In this document: in pieces, positions 56,286-63,108 of the stretch
Layout of the letters: every line of letters starts with the position of its first letter
How positions within the stretch are numbered: position 1 is the stretch's first letter
Source of the DNA: Nonomuraea pusilla
GTDB lineage: Bacteria > Actinomycetota > Actinomycetes > Streptosporangiales > Streptosporangiaceae
Direction of reading: 5' to 3'
Assembly (NCBI RefSeq): GCF_900109355.1
Contig: NZ_FOBF01000006.1
Span: 186,001-250,000, forward strand
Length of the DNA stretch: 64,000 bases
Translations under genes and position numbers: made by a program
Notes under the pieces: generated by a model
What the model was told of the DNA's origin: nothing
The model's input: the letters and a program-made list of their open reading frames with translations, nothing else
Databases searched by the model: none

Positions 56286-56868
56286 GAGTCGTACTGGCGG
56301 ATTGAGCCGGGTGACGAGTCGAGCCGACGGCAGGAGCGGATGTACGAGTTGCACCGGCCGGGAGTGGCACTGCCCGGTAAGAGTTGGTGGCGCGTTGTGC
56401 CGGTCAGGGGTTGCACTGCCCGGTAGGAGTCGTACCGGCGGATTGAGCTGGGACGAGTCGCACTGCTCGGTAGAAGCCGTGGCGCGTTCGGTCAGAAGTC
56501 GCGCTATCCGGTAGGAGCCGGTGGCGAGGTGTATTGGTCATAAGTCGCGCTGGCTGCCGGGGGCAAGTTGCACTAGGCAGTAGGAGATGTCGCCGCCAAG
56601 CTTGACGTCCTCGGCTCGTCCTGGAGGTGGTCAGCTTGCGAGGGTTTGCCCGGGCCGAAGGAGCCGGTGTGGAGGGGGATGACACGGGCTGGTCACGGGG
56701 TGAACGGCGGTGATCGTGTCCGGCGCTTGTGAATATGTGAAGCCGGAGGGGGTGGCCAGGTCTGATGCTCGGGTTCGATGGTCGGGATGAGCGCTTCCTG
56801 GGGGCTTTGGGGTGTTCGGGGGGAAAAGGGTTGGCGGGTGGGGCGGCTAGGACGGAAGACTCCTGTGC
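56286..56868. repeat. Intergenic repeat field after holA
   Basis: 583 bp without a credible gene. Degenerate units built on CACTGCCCGGTAGGAGTCGT recur near 56278, 56371, 56419, 56469, 56508 and 56575. The longer block GGTAGGAGTCGTAC-GGCGGATTGAG at 56280 is repeated at 56421. The array begins inside the last codons of holA. The usual next gene, rpsT, is absent here. Confidence 0.65.
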
Positions 56869-57624
56869 GTGGAGCATGACAAGGCCGACAGCCGCCGCCT
56901 GGTCGCTGGTCGGATCGAGGCGGACCGGCTGACGTTGACGCCTCTCGCGGTGGAGGACGCCGACGACATGGTGAGCGTGCTCGCCGGTCAGGAGCTGTAC
57001 GCCTTCATCGGAGGGGAGCCGCCCGACCTGGAGGGACTGCGTGCCCGCTACGCCAGGCTGGCCGTGGGCCGTTCCCCGGACGGACGCCAGGAGTGGCTGA
57101 ACTGGATCCTGCGGCGCAGGGAGGACGGCCAGGCGGTGGGCACTGTCCAGGCGACTGTCCAGGCCACTGTCCAGGCCACTGTGCCGACAGCCGCCCTGGC
57201 GACTGTCCATGCCGTGGTGCCGACAGCTGCCAAGGGGCAGGTCAGCGTGCCGACAGCTGCCAAGGTGCAGGTCGGCGTGCCGACAGCCGACCAGGTGGCT
57301 GTCCGGGCCGTCGGGTCGGCAGCTGCCGAGGTGGCCGTCCCCATGGCCGGTCAGGTCGGCAGCGGGGTGTGGCGGGCTGAGATCGCTTGGGTGGTGGGGG
57401 TGGCCTGGCAGGGGCGAGGGTACGCCTCCGAGGCCGCCGTGGCGTTGGCCGGATGGTTGCGGGGCCAGGGGGCGGTGCTCCTGCAGGCGCACGTCCACCC
57501 TGATCACGAGGCGTCCATGAAGGTGGCGGCCAGGGCCGGGCTGCGGGCGACGGAGATCGTCGAGGACGGCGAGCGCCTGTGGCAGTGGGAGCGCGGCGGC
57601 GAGCACCAGCCGGGTACGCGGTGA
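56869..57624 (+). CDS. GNAT acetyltransferase with internal repeat insert
   Basis: 251 aa from GTG at 56869. Residues 15-95 are the first half of a GNAT fold (IEADRLTLTPLAVEDADDMVSVLAG ... WILRRREDGQAVGTVQ). Residues 167-245 are the second half, with the acetyl-CoA motif EIAWVVGVAWQGRGYASEAAVALAGWL and HPDHEASMKVAARAGLR. Between them, residues 97-166, lie repeats of VQAT and VPTAAK(x)QV units replacing a tight turn between strands 4 and 5. The usual length is about 175-180 aa. The insert could form a surface loop or disturb function. Confidence 0.85.
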   Translation: MEHDKADSRRLVAGRIEADRLTLTPLAVEDADDMVSVLAGQELYAFIGGEPPDLEGLRARYARLAVGRSPDGRQEWLNWILRRREDGQAVGTVQATVQATVQATVPTAALATVHAVVPTAAKGQVSVPTAAKVQVGVPTADQVAVRAVGSAAAEVAVPMAGQVGSGVWRAEIAWVVGVAWQGRGYASEAAVALAGWLRGQGAVLLQAHVHPDHEASMKVAARAGLRATEIVEDGERLWQWERGGEHQPGTR

Positions 57625-57665
57625 TCGGGTTGGATCCGGGACGGCGGCATGGTGGGGTGGGACCT

Positions 57666-58799
57666 GTGACTGTCTCCGACTTCCTCATCGACGTGCCGGA
57701 CGCGGTGCTCCAGGACCTGCGGGCCAGGCTGCGCAAGGCGAGGTTCACCGTGCCCAGCGGGGGCCGCCCGTGGGAGGGCGGGGCGGATCCCGGGTACCTG
57801 CGTGACCTGGTGGCGTACTGGGCCGACGGCTTCGACTTCCGGGCGCGGGAGCGCGAGCTGAACGGGTTCTCGCAGCACCGGGCGCGGGTGGACGGGCGGG
57901 AGCTGCATTTCGTCAGGATTCCCGGCAGGGGGCCCGATCCGCTGCCGATCCTGCTGTGTCACGGCTGGCCGAGCAGTTTCCTGGAGATGCTGCCGCTGGC
58001 CGCCAGGCTGGCCGATCCTGGGCGGTTCGGCGGCGACCCGGCGGACGCGTTCGACGTGATCGTCCCGTCCCTGCCGGGGTTCCTCTACTCGGAGCTGCTC
58101 GACGAGCCGCTGACGCGTGAGGCGATGGCGCGCGTCCTGCACGCCCTGATGACGCAGGTGCTCGGGTACGAGCGGTACGCGGCGTTCGGCGGGGACATCG
58201 GCGGGGCGGTGGCGGGCTGGCTGGGGGCGCTGTTCCCGGACCGGGTGGCAGGGGTCCATTTCATCCATCCGCCGATCCCGCCCGCCGCGGACGAGCTGCC
58301 GCTGTCGCCGGAGGAGCGGGCGTTCCTGGACGCGGAGGCCGCGTACGACGAGCAGGACGGCGGCTACAGCGCCATCATGATCACCCGTCCCGACACGATC
58401 GCCGCCGCGCTCGTCGACTCGCCGGTGGGGCTGGCGGCGTGGATCGTGGACAAGTACCGCGACTGGAGCGACTGCGGCGGCGACGTGGAGACCCGCTTCG
58501 ACCGGGACACGCTGCTGACGATCCTCACGTTGTACTGGGCTACGGGCTCGATCGGGACGTCGTTCCGCCAGTACGCCGACTGGGGGCACAACGCGCCGCG
58601 CCCGCCCATCACGGTGCCGGTGGGGGTGACGCTCAGCCACGAGCCGGTGATCGCGGCCATGCCACGGTCGCTGGCGGAGCGAGCCTGCACCGATCTGCGG
58701 CACTGGTCGGAGCCGGGCCGCGGCGGGCACTTCCTGGCGCTGGAGGAGCCCGACCTGATGGGCCGCGAGCTGACGACCTTCTTCCGCCCTCTCCGCTGA
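57666..58799 (+). CDS. Epoxide hydrolase-family protein
   Basis: 377-aa alpha/beta hydrolase with an N-terminal EHN cap (SDFLIDVPDAVLQDLRARLRKARF ... WEGGADPGYLRDLVAYW). Oxyanion motif LLCHGWPSSFLEMLPL; nucleophile Asp in AAFGGDIGGAVAGWLG; YATGSIGTSFRQY-like region with the Tyr ring donors; His in GRGGHFLALEEPDL. GTG start at 57666. Cytosolic, probably detoxifies or uses epoxides. Confidence 0.92.
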   Translation: MTVSDFLIDVPDAVLQDLRARLRKARFTVPSGGRPWEGGADPGYLRDLVAYWADGFDFRARERELNGFSQHRARVDGRELHFVRIPGRGPDPLPILLCHGWPSSFLEMLPLAARLADPGRFGGDPADAFDVIVPSLPGFLYSELLDEPLTREAMARVLHALMTQVLGYERYAAFGGDIGGAVAGWLGALFPDRVAGVHFIHPPIPPAADELPLSPEERAFLDAEAAYDEQDGGYSAIMITRPDTIAAALVDSPVGLAAWIVDKYRDWSDCGGDVETRFDRDTLLTILTLYWATGSIGTSFRQYADWGHNAPRPPITVPVGVTLSHEPVIAAMPRSLAERACTDLRHWSEPGRGGHFLALEEPDLMGRELTTFFRPLR

Positions 58800-58969
58800 T
58801 CCGCCGGCACCGGAGGGGCCTGCCCGGCTGGAGGGCCTGGGGAGGGGGGACGCCGCCTCGGCGGTGCTCGCCGGTGGTTTGACCGGGATGGTTCGCCGGG
58901 TTGGTGGTTCTGCAGGTTGGAGCGGGGATGAGGCCACCACCGGCGTCCCGGCCTCACGGGCCAGTGCGG

Positions 58970-59350
58970 CTGGAGGTCGATGACGACCTTGCCCTGCACG
59001 TGCCGACCGGCCTGGAGTTCGGCGGCGCGGCGGATCTGCTCGATCGGGAAGCTCGCCGCGACGGGCACCCGCAGTCGGCCCGCCGCGACCAGGCGGGCGA
59101 TCTCTTCCAGGGCGCCGGGAGCGGCGTTCGCGCCGTTGGCCGCCGCCACGCCGTGGACCTGCGCGGCGATGGCGCAGATGCGGCTGTCCGGGACGCCTGG
59201 TTCCCTTGCGACGTGCACTGTCTCCACCCCGTGCAGGTCGATGGCGGCGGTGACGCCGCCGGGAGCGAGCGCTCGGCCCCGGTCGGCCAGTCCGTCGCCG
59301 TAGGCGACCGGCTCGGCTCCGAGAGCGTCGAACCGAGCTGCTGACGGCCG
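58970..59350 (-). pseudogene. C-terminal remnant of an MDR/quinone-oxidoreductase-like gene
   Basis: Reading the minus strand from about 59350 gives FDALGAEPVAYGDGLADRG, then RALAPGGVTAAIDLHGVE, and later ALEEIARLVAAGRLRVPVAA, SFPIEQIRRAAELQAGRHVQ and GKVVIDL. This is the C-terminal third of a zinc-type MDR oxidoreductase. The GroES-like and most of the Rossmann part are missing. A stop lies just upstream at 59351-59353. No stop follows the family end, and the frame runs on antisense to the epoxide hydrolase gene. Confidence 0.75.
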
Positions 59351-59562
59351 TCACCACGATTCTCGACGCCGGCCGTGCGGCAGGCGATCTCCGCTCGGAC
59401 GTCACCGCCGAGGACGTCGCCGCCTCGCTCATCGGCATCTTCACCGTGGCCCCCCGTGCCGGGAGCGAAGTCAGGGCCGGCCGCCTGCTGAACCTCCTGA
59501 TGGACGGCCTCCGGCCCGCCCGGCTGAGCCACCTCGAACCGCCGGGCGTCTGCGCGGAGTGA
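59314..59562 (+). pseudogene. C-terminal remnant of a TetR-family regulator
   Basis: The plus strand reads RERRTELLTAVTTILDAG, then RAAGDLRSDVTAEDVAASLI, GIFTVAPRAGSEVRAGRLLN and LLMDGLRPARL, stop at 59560. This is the ligand-binding end of a TetR regulator; the DNA-binding half is lost. It joins head-to-head with the MDR remnant at about 59314-59350. Divergent TetR/MDR pairs are common, so one deletion probably removed both 5' halves and their shared promoter. Confidence 0.75.
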
Positions 59563-59664
59563 CGAGCCGGCTCTCTGTCCGGATTACTCCGCAGGGCTGA
59601 ACGGGCGGGGACGGCGTCTCGGAGGCCGGGCGAGGCCGCCGTCCGGGCTCGTGACCGCGTGCTC

Positions 59665-60558
59665 TTATGGGCAGCCCTCGGTTCCGGAGCGGGGCCCATG
59701 GAGCCCGTACTCCGACCAGAGTCTCAGTGTCAGCAGGTTGCACTTCTTGTCGCTCATGCTGGCCACCCCTGGCATGCGGGCCAGGCGGCGGCGCGGGGCG
59801 GCCCAGTCGGCCTGGGGCCGCAGCGTCAGCCGGAACGACTCGGGCATGTCCGACACCTTGGTGACCGAGATGAGCTCTTGCTTGTCCGGGTTCGCCTCGA
59901 CGAAGTTCCGGTACGCCGTCGCCTGGTCCTCGTACTCGTACGATTCGACCTCGGGGATGCTTTCGATGGCGGCGGCGATCGCCTTCTTCTCCTCGGCGGT
60001 GACCGCCTTCTTGTTCGCCTTGCCCCGCCCGCGCAGGCATGCGGGCAGCGCCGAGTCCTTCATGCAGAGAAACAGCGACATGTCCCACCACTCGGAGATC
60101 GCCGTGGCGCCGGCATGACTCTCCGACTGATCGACGGCGACCCCGACGCCTGGCCGCCGGTTCGCCAGAGCCCTGATCCGGCCACGGTCCGCCACGCCCG
60201 ACACCCGCACGCGGAACGACTCGGGCAGGTCCCTGGCGCGCACACCCGCCAGCACCGCCTTGCGTCCGGCGAACTCCTTGCGGAAGCTCGCGTACGCCGA
60301 GGCCCGGCTCACGTGGCGCACCTGGGTGACCTCGGGCGTGCCCTTCAGGAACCTCTCGACGTCCCGCCGCTGCTCGGCCGTGGCGTACCGCTTGTGGCAG
60401 TCGTACGCGGACGGCGTGCACAGGAAGACGGCGATCTCCCAGTCGTCGCCGGCGCCGATCTCCGGGGGCGGCTCCGCCGCGGCGGACACGGCCGGTGCGG
60501 CCGTCGCCGCGAGCGCCACGACGGCCGCGACCGTCACTCGGCATAACACGTGCTTCAT
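59665..60558 (-). CDS. Secreted protein with two FtsX-like extracellular domains
   Basis: 297 aa with signal peptide (VLCRVTVAAVVALAATAAPAVSAAA) and no other membrane segment. Two tandem copies of the FtsX ectodomain pattern. Copy 1 (about 38-145): WEIAVFLCTPSAYDC, GTPEVTQVRHVSRASAYASFRKEF, DLPESFRVRVSGVADRGRI. Copy 2 (about 157-275): WDMSLFLCMKDSALPAC, SIPEVESYEYEDQATAYRNFVEANP, DMPESFRLTLRPQADWA. Each has two Cys in the loop. In FtsX this domain touches peptidoglycan hydrolases. Here it is soluble and may modulate cell-wall enzymes. CGAGGAG precedes the ATG. Confidence 0.8.
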   Translation of the reverse strand: MKHVLCRVTVAAVVALAATAAPAVSAAAEPPPEIGAGDDWEIAVFLCTPSAYDCHKRYATAEQRRDVERFLKGTPEVTQVRHVSRASAYASFRKEFAGRKAVLAGVRARDLPESFRVRVSGVADRGRIRALANRRPGVGVAVDQSESHAGATAISEWWDMSLFLCMKDSALPACLRGRGKANKKAVTAEEKKAIAAAIESIPEVESYEYEDQATAYRNFVEANPDKQELISVTKVSDMPESFRLTLRPQADWAAPRRRLARMPGVASMSDKKCNLLTLRLWSEYGLHGPRSGTEGCP

Positions 60559-60591
60559 CGCACTCCTCGTTCGGTGATCAAGGTGGGCCCG

Positions 60592-61101
60592 TCAGGCGGG
60601 CCGGGTGTCCCAGGGGACGCGGCCTGACTCGACGCTGGTGAGCAGGCGCCTGAGCAGCCGGTCGAGCTGCGCCTGCGCCTCCTCGTCGAGGACGTGGACC
60701 ATGTGCGCCTCCACCTCGCCGCGGATCGTCATGGCGTCGGTCCACAGGTCACGGCCCTTGGGGGTGAGTTCGACGTCCACGCGGCGGCGGTCCTCGACGC
60801 TCCGTACCCGGCGGACCAGCCCGGCCTTCTCCAGCGTGTCGAGCCGCCCGGTCATGCCGGCGGGGGAGAGCAGCAGGTCGGCCGCCAGCTCGGACGGGGT
60901 GGCGCGGCCGTCCCGCGCCACGAGCCTGTGCAGGGTCTCGAACTCGTAGTCCTGCATCCCGACCTGGGCGAGCGCGGCCTCCTTGGTGTGGGCGAGGTGC
61001 TTCACCAGCGTCTGCATGCGGGTGACGATCGCCTCGACCCGCTCCTCGAACGGGGCCTTGCCGCGCCAGCGGGCCAGGTGTCTGTCGACCGAGTCCTCCA
61101 T
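60592..61101 (-). CDS. MarR-family transcriptional regulator
   Basis: 169 aa. Winged helix DYEFETLHRLVARDGRATPSELAADLLLSPAGMTGRLDTLEKAGLVRRVRSVEDRRRVDVELTPKG, the MarR hallmark with DRR in the wing. ATG at 61101. Divergent from an MFS transporter across 69 bp that contain an imperfect 31-bp palindrome overlapping a promoter, so it most likely represses that pump. Confidence 0.94.
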   Translation of the reverse strand: MEDSVDRHLARWRGKAPFEERVEAIVTRMQTLVKHLAHTKEAALAQVGMQDYEFETLHRLVARDGRATPSELAADLLLSPAGMTGRLDTLEKAGLVRRVRSVEDRRRVDVELTPKGRDLWTDAMTIRGEVEAHMVHVLDEEAQAQLDRLLRRLLTSVESGRVPWDTRPA

Positions 61102-61126
61102 GCCACGCGATCATACGCCACCGAGT

Positions 61127-61160
61127 ATTTTGTTGACGAATGGTTCGCCAGCGAAATAGT
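61127..61160 (+). promoter_or_regulatory. Promoter and MarR operator of the MFS gene
   Basis: Imperfect inverted repeat: ATTTTGTTGACGAA, TGG, TTCGCCAGCGAAAT (11 of 14 arm positions pair). It contains a -35 TTGACG (61133-61138) and a -10 AATAGT (61155-61160) separated by 16 bp, ten bp before the MFS ATG. A MarR dimer bound here would cover the promoter. Confidence 0.6.
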
Positions 61161-61170
61161 CTGCTGCCCC

Positions 61171-62397
61171 ATGAAGCACCGCCTCCTCGTCGGCCGCTGC
61201 CTGTCGGCCCTGGCCACCGCCCTGATCCCGACCACGCTCACCCTCGCCGTCCTGCGGGTCACGGGCTCGGCGGAGGCGCTCGGCCTCGTGCTGGCCAGCG
61301 AGCTCGTCCCGCTCCTGCTGCTGCTCCCGGTCGGCGGCGTGCTCGCCGACCGGTTCAGGCCCGAGCGTGTCGCGCTCCTCGCCGACCTGACCCGCTGCCT
61401 GTCGCAGGCCGCGATCGCCGCCGAGCTGCTGCTGGGCGTCGCCCGGGTCGCCGACCTGGCCGTGCTGTCGGCGGTGGCGGGGGCGGCGATCGCGTTCGGC
61501 ATGCCGGCCGTGCCGAGGCTGGTGGCCGCCGTCGTGCCCGGTGAGGAACGGCTGCGGGTCAACGCCCGCATCGGCGTGGCCACCAGCCTGTCCAGCATGG
61601 CCGCGCCCGCCATCGCCGGGGCGGTCACCGTGGCGGCCGGCCCCGGCTGGTCGGCGCTGCTCGCCGCCGCCGTGTTCGCCGGGTCGGCGCTCACCCTCGG
61701 CGGCGTGCGCACGGCCCCCCAGCCGCGTGCCCGCGCCGCCTCCTCCTTCAGAAGCGACCTGTACGAGGGCTGGCGCGAGATCAAGGCGCGGCCGTGGTTC
61801 CTGACGAGCGTCCTCGGGCACGGCGTGTGGCACTTCGCGGCCGGGCTGTTCCTGACACTCGGCCCGCTGGTGGCGGTGCAGCGGCTCGGCGGCGAGGCGA
61901 GCTGGGTCACGATCGTCCAGTGCGGCACGGCGGGCCTGGTGGCCGGCGTGCTGGCCGCCCCGAGGCTGCCGGTGCGCAGGCCGCTGGTCGCCGTCCAGCT
62001 GGGCGCGGCCTGCTACCTGCTGCCGATGATCGCCCTCGGCATGTCGGCGCCGCTGTGGGCGGTGGCCGCGGCGTACTTCGCGGCCATGGCGGGGCTGGGC
62101 GTGCTCAGCCCGCTGTGGGAGACGGTCCTGGCCGACGAGATCCCGCAGGGGGCGCTGGGCCGGGTGCGCTCCTTCGACGGGCTGATCTCGTTCGCGGCGC
62201 GGCCCCTCGGACTGGCCGTGGCGGCGCCGCTGGCCGGGCTGACCGGGGTGGCGCCGCTGGTGCTGCTGATGGGCGCCCTGGTGGCGGCCGCCAACCTGGC
62301 CGCCCTGGCCACCCCCATGAGGCGGCCCTCCTCCCGGCCCGCCCACGAGGCGCCGGAGGACGCGCTGCCGGCCGGCGATCCGCCCGCCGGCCGGTAG
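61171..62397 (+). CDS. MFS transporter
   Basis: 408 aa with about 11-12 hydrophobic segments. Between helices 2 and 3 it has the MFS motif LADRFRPERVALLADL (family form of GxLaDRxGrR). Similar to the enterobactin exporter/EntS-like and macrolide efflux subfamily. ATG at 61171. Controlled in all likelihood by the divergent MarR gene. Substrate unknown, probably a toxic small molecule. Confidence 0.9.
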   Translation: MKHRLLVGRCLSALATALIPTTLTLAVLRVTGSAEALGLVLASELVPLLLLLPVGGVLADRFRPERVALLADLTRCLSQAAIAAELLLGVARVADLAVLSAVAGAAIAFGMPAVPRLVAAVVPGEERLRVNARIGVATSLSSMAAPAIAGAVTVAAGPGWSALLAAAVFAGSALTLGGVRTAPQPRARAASSFRSDLYEGWREIKARPWFLTSVLGHGVWHFAAGLFLTLGPLVAVQRLGGEASWVTIVQCGTAGLVAGVLAAPRLPVRRPLVAVQLGAACYLLPMIALGMSAPLWAVAAAYFAAMAGLGVLSPLWETVLADEIPQGALGRVRSFDGLISFAARPLGLAVAAPLAGLTGVAPLVLLMGALVAAANLAALATPMRRPSSRPAHEAPEDALPAGDPPAGR

Positions 62398-62415
62398 TCC
62401 GCGCGTGCCGCCGGC

Positions 62416-63108
62416 TCAGGCTCGTACGGCCTCGTGCACCACTCCGTCGGCGATCTCCAGCACCCGGTCGGCCAGCGTGATCAGGCTGGGGTCGTGGGTG
62501 GCGACCAGCGCGGTCACGCCCTCGCTGCGGACCAGCGCCCGCAGCAGCTCCATGATCTGCCGTCCGGTCTGGGAGTCGAGCTGGCCGGTGGGCTCGTCCG
62601 CGATGAGCAGCCTGGGCCGGTTGGCCAGGGCCCGCGCGATGGCGACGCGCTGGCGCTGCCCGCCGGACAGCTCGTACGGGCGCTGGTTGGCGTGGCGTTC
62701 CAGCCCGACGAGGGCGAGCAGCGTGCGCACCCGCTCCTCCCGCTCGGCGACCGGGGTGCGGGCCAGCCGCATGGGCACGCCCACGTTCTCGGCGGCCGAC
62801 AGCACCGGGATCAGCCCGAACGACTGGAAGACGAAGCCGACGACGTCCCTGCGCAGCCCCAGCAGGTCGTCCTCCGACAGCGCGGTCACCTCGCGCCCGT
62901 CGACGACGACCCGCCCCGCGTCGGGCCTGTCGAGCCCTCCGACCTGGTTGAGCAGCGTCGTCTTGCCCGACCCCGACCGGCCGCGCACGGCCACCAGCTC
63001 GCCGGGGTGCACCTCGAAGGACACCTCGCGCAGCGCGACGACCTCCTTGGGGCCGGTCCTGTAGACCTTGCGCACCCCTTCGGCCACCACCAGCGGCTCA
63101 CTGCTCAT
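62416..63108 (-). CDS. ABC exporter ATPase (MacB/LolD-like) 1
   Basis: 230 aa. Walker A VRGRSGSGKTTLLNQVGG, Q-loop FVFQSFGLIPVLSAAENV, signature YELSGGQRQRVAIARALANRP, Walker B LLIADEPTGQLD, switch His VATHDPSLI. This is the MacB/LolD type, working with large FtsX-fold permeases. It overlaps the following ATPase gene by 11 bp at 63098-63108. The permease is not in the window. Confidence 0.93.
   Translation of the reverse strand: MSSEPLVVAEGVRKVYRTGPKEVVALREVSFEVHPGELVAVRGRSGSGKTTLLNQVGGLDRPDAGRVVVDGREVTALSEDDLLGLRRDVVGFVFQSFGLIPVLSAAENVGVPMRLARTPVAEREERVRTLLALVGLERHANQRPYELSGGQRQRVAIARALANRPRLLIADEPTGQLDSQTGRQIMELLRALVRSEGVTALVATHDPSLITLADRVLEIADGVVHEAVRA

Noticed and set aside
58364-58970. 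Continuation of the MDR remnant frame through the epoxide hydrolase gene
   Set aside because: Beyond about 58970 the frame has no MDR similarity and is antisense to a well-supported gene.
58901-59344. Plus-strand open frame between the epoxide hydrolase and the TetR remnant
   Set aside because: It is the opposite strand of the MDR remnant and lacks own similarity.
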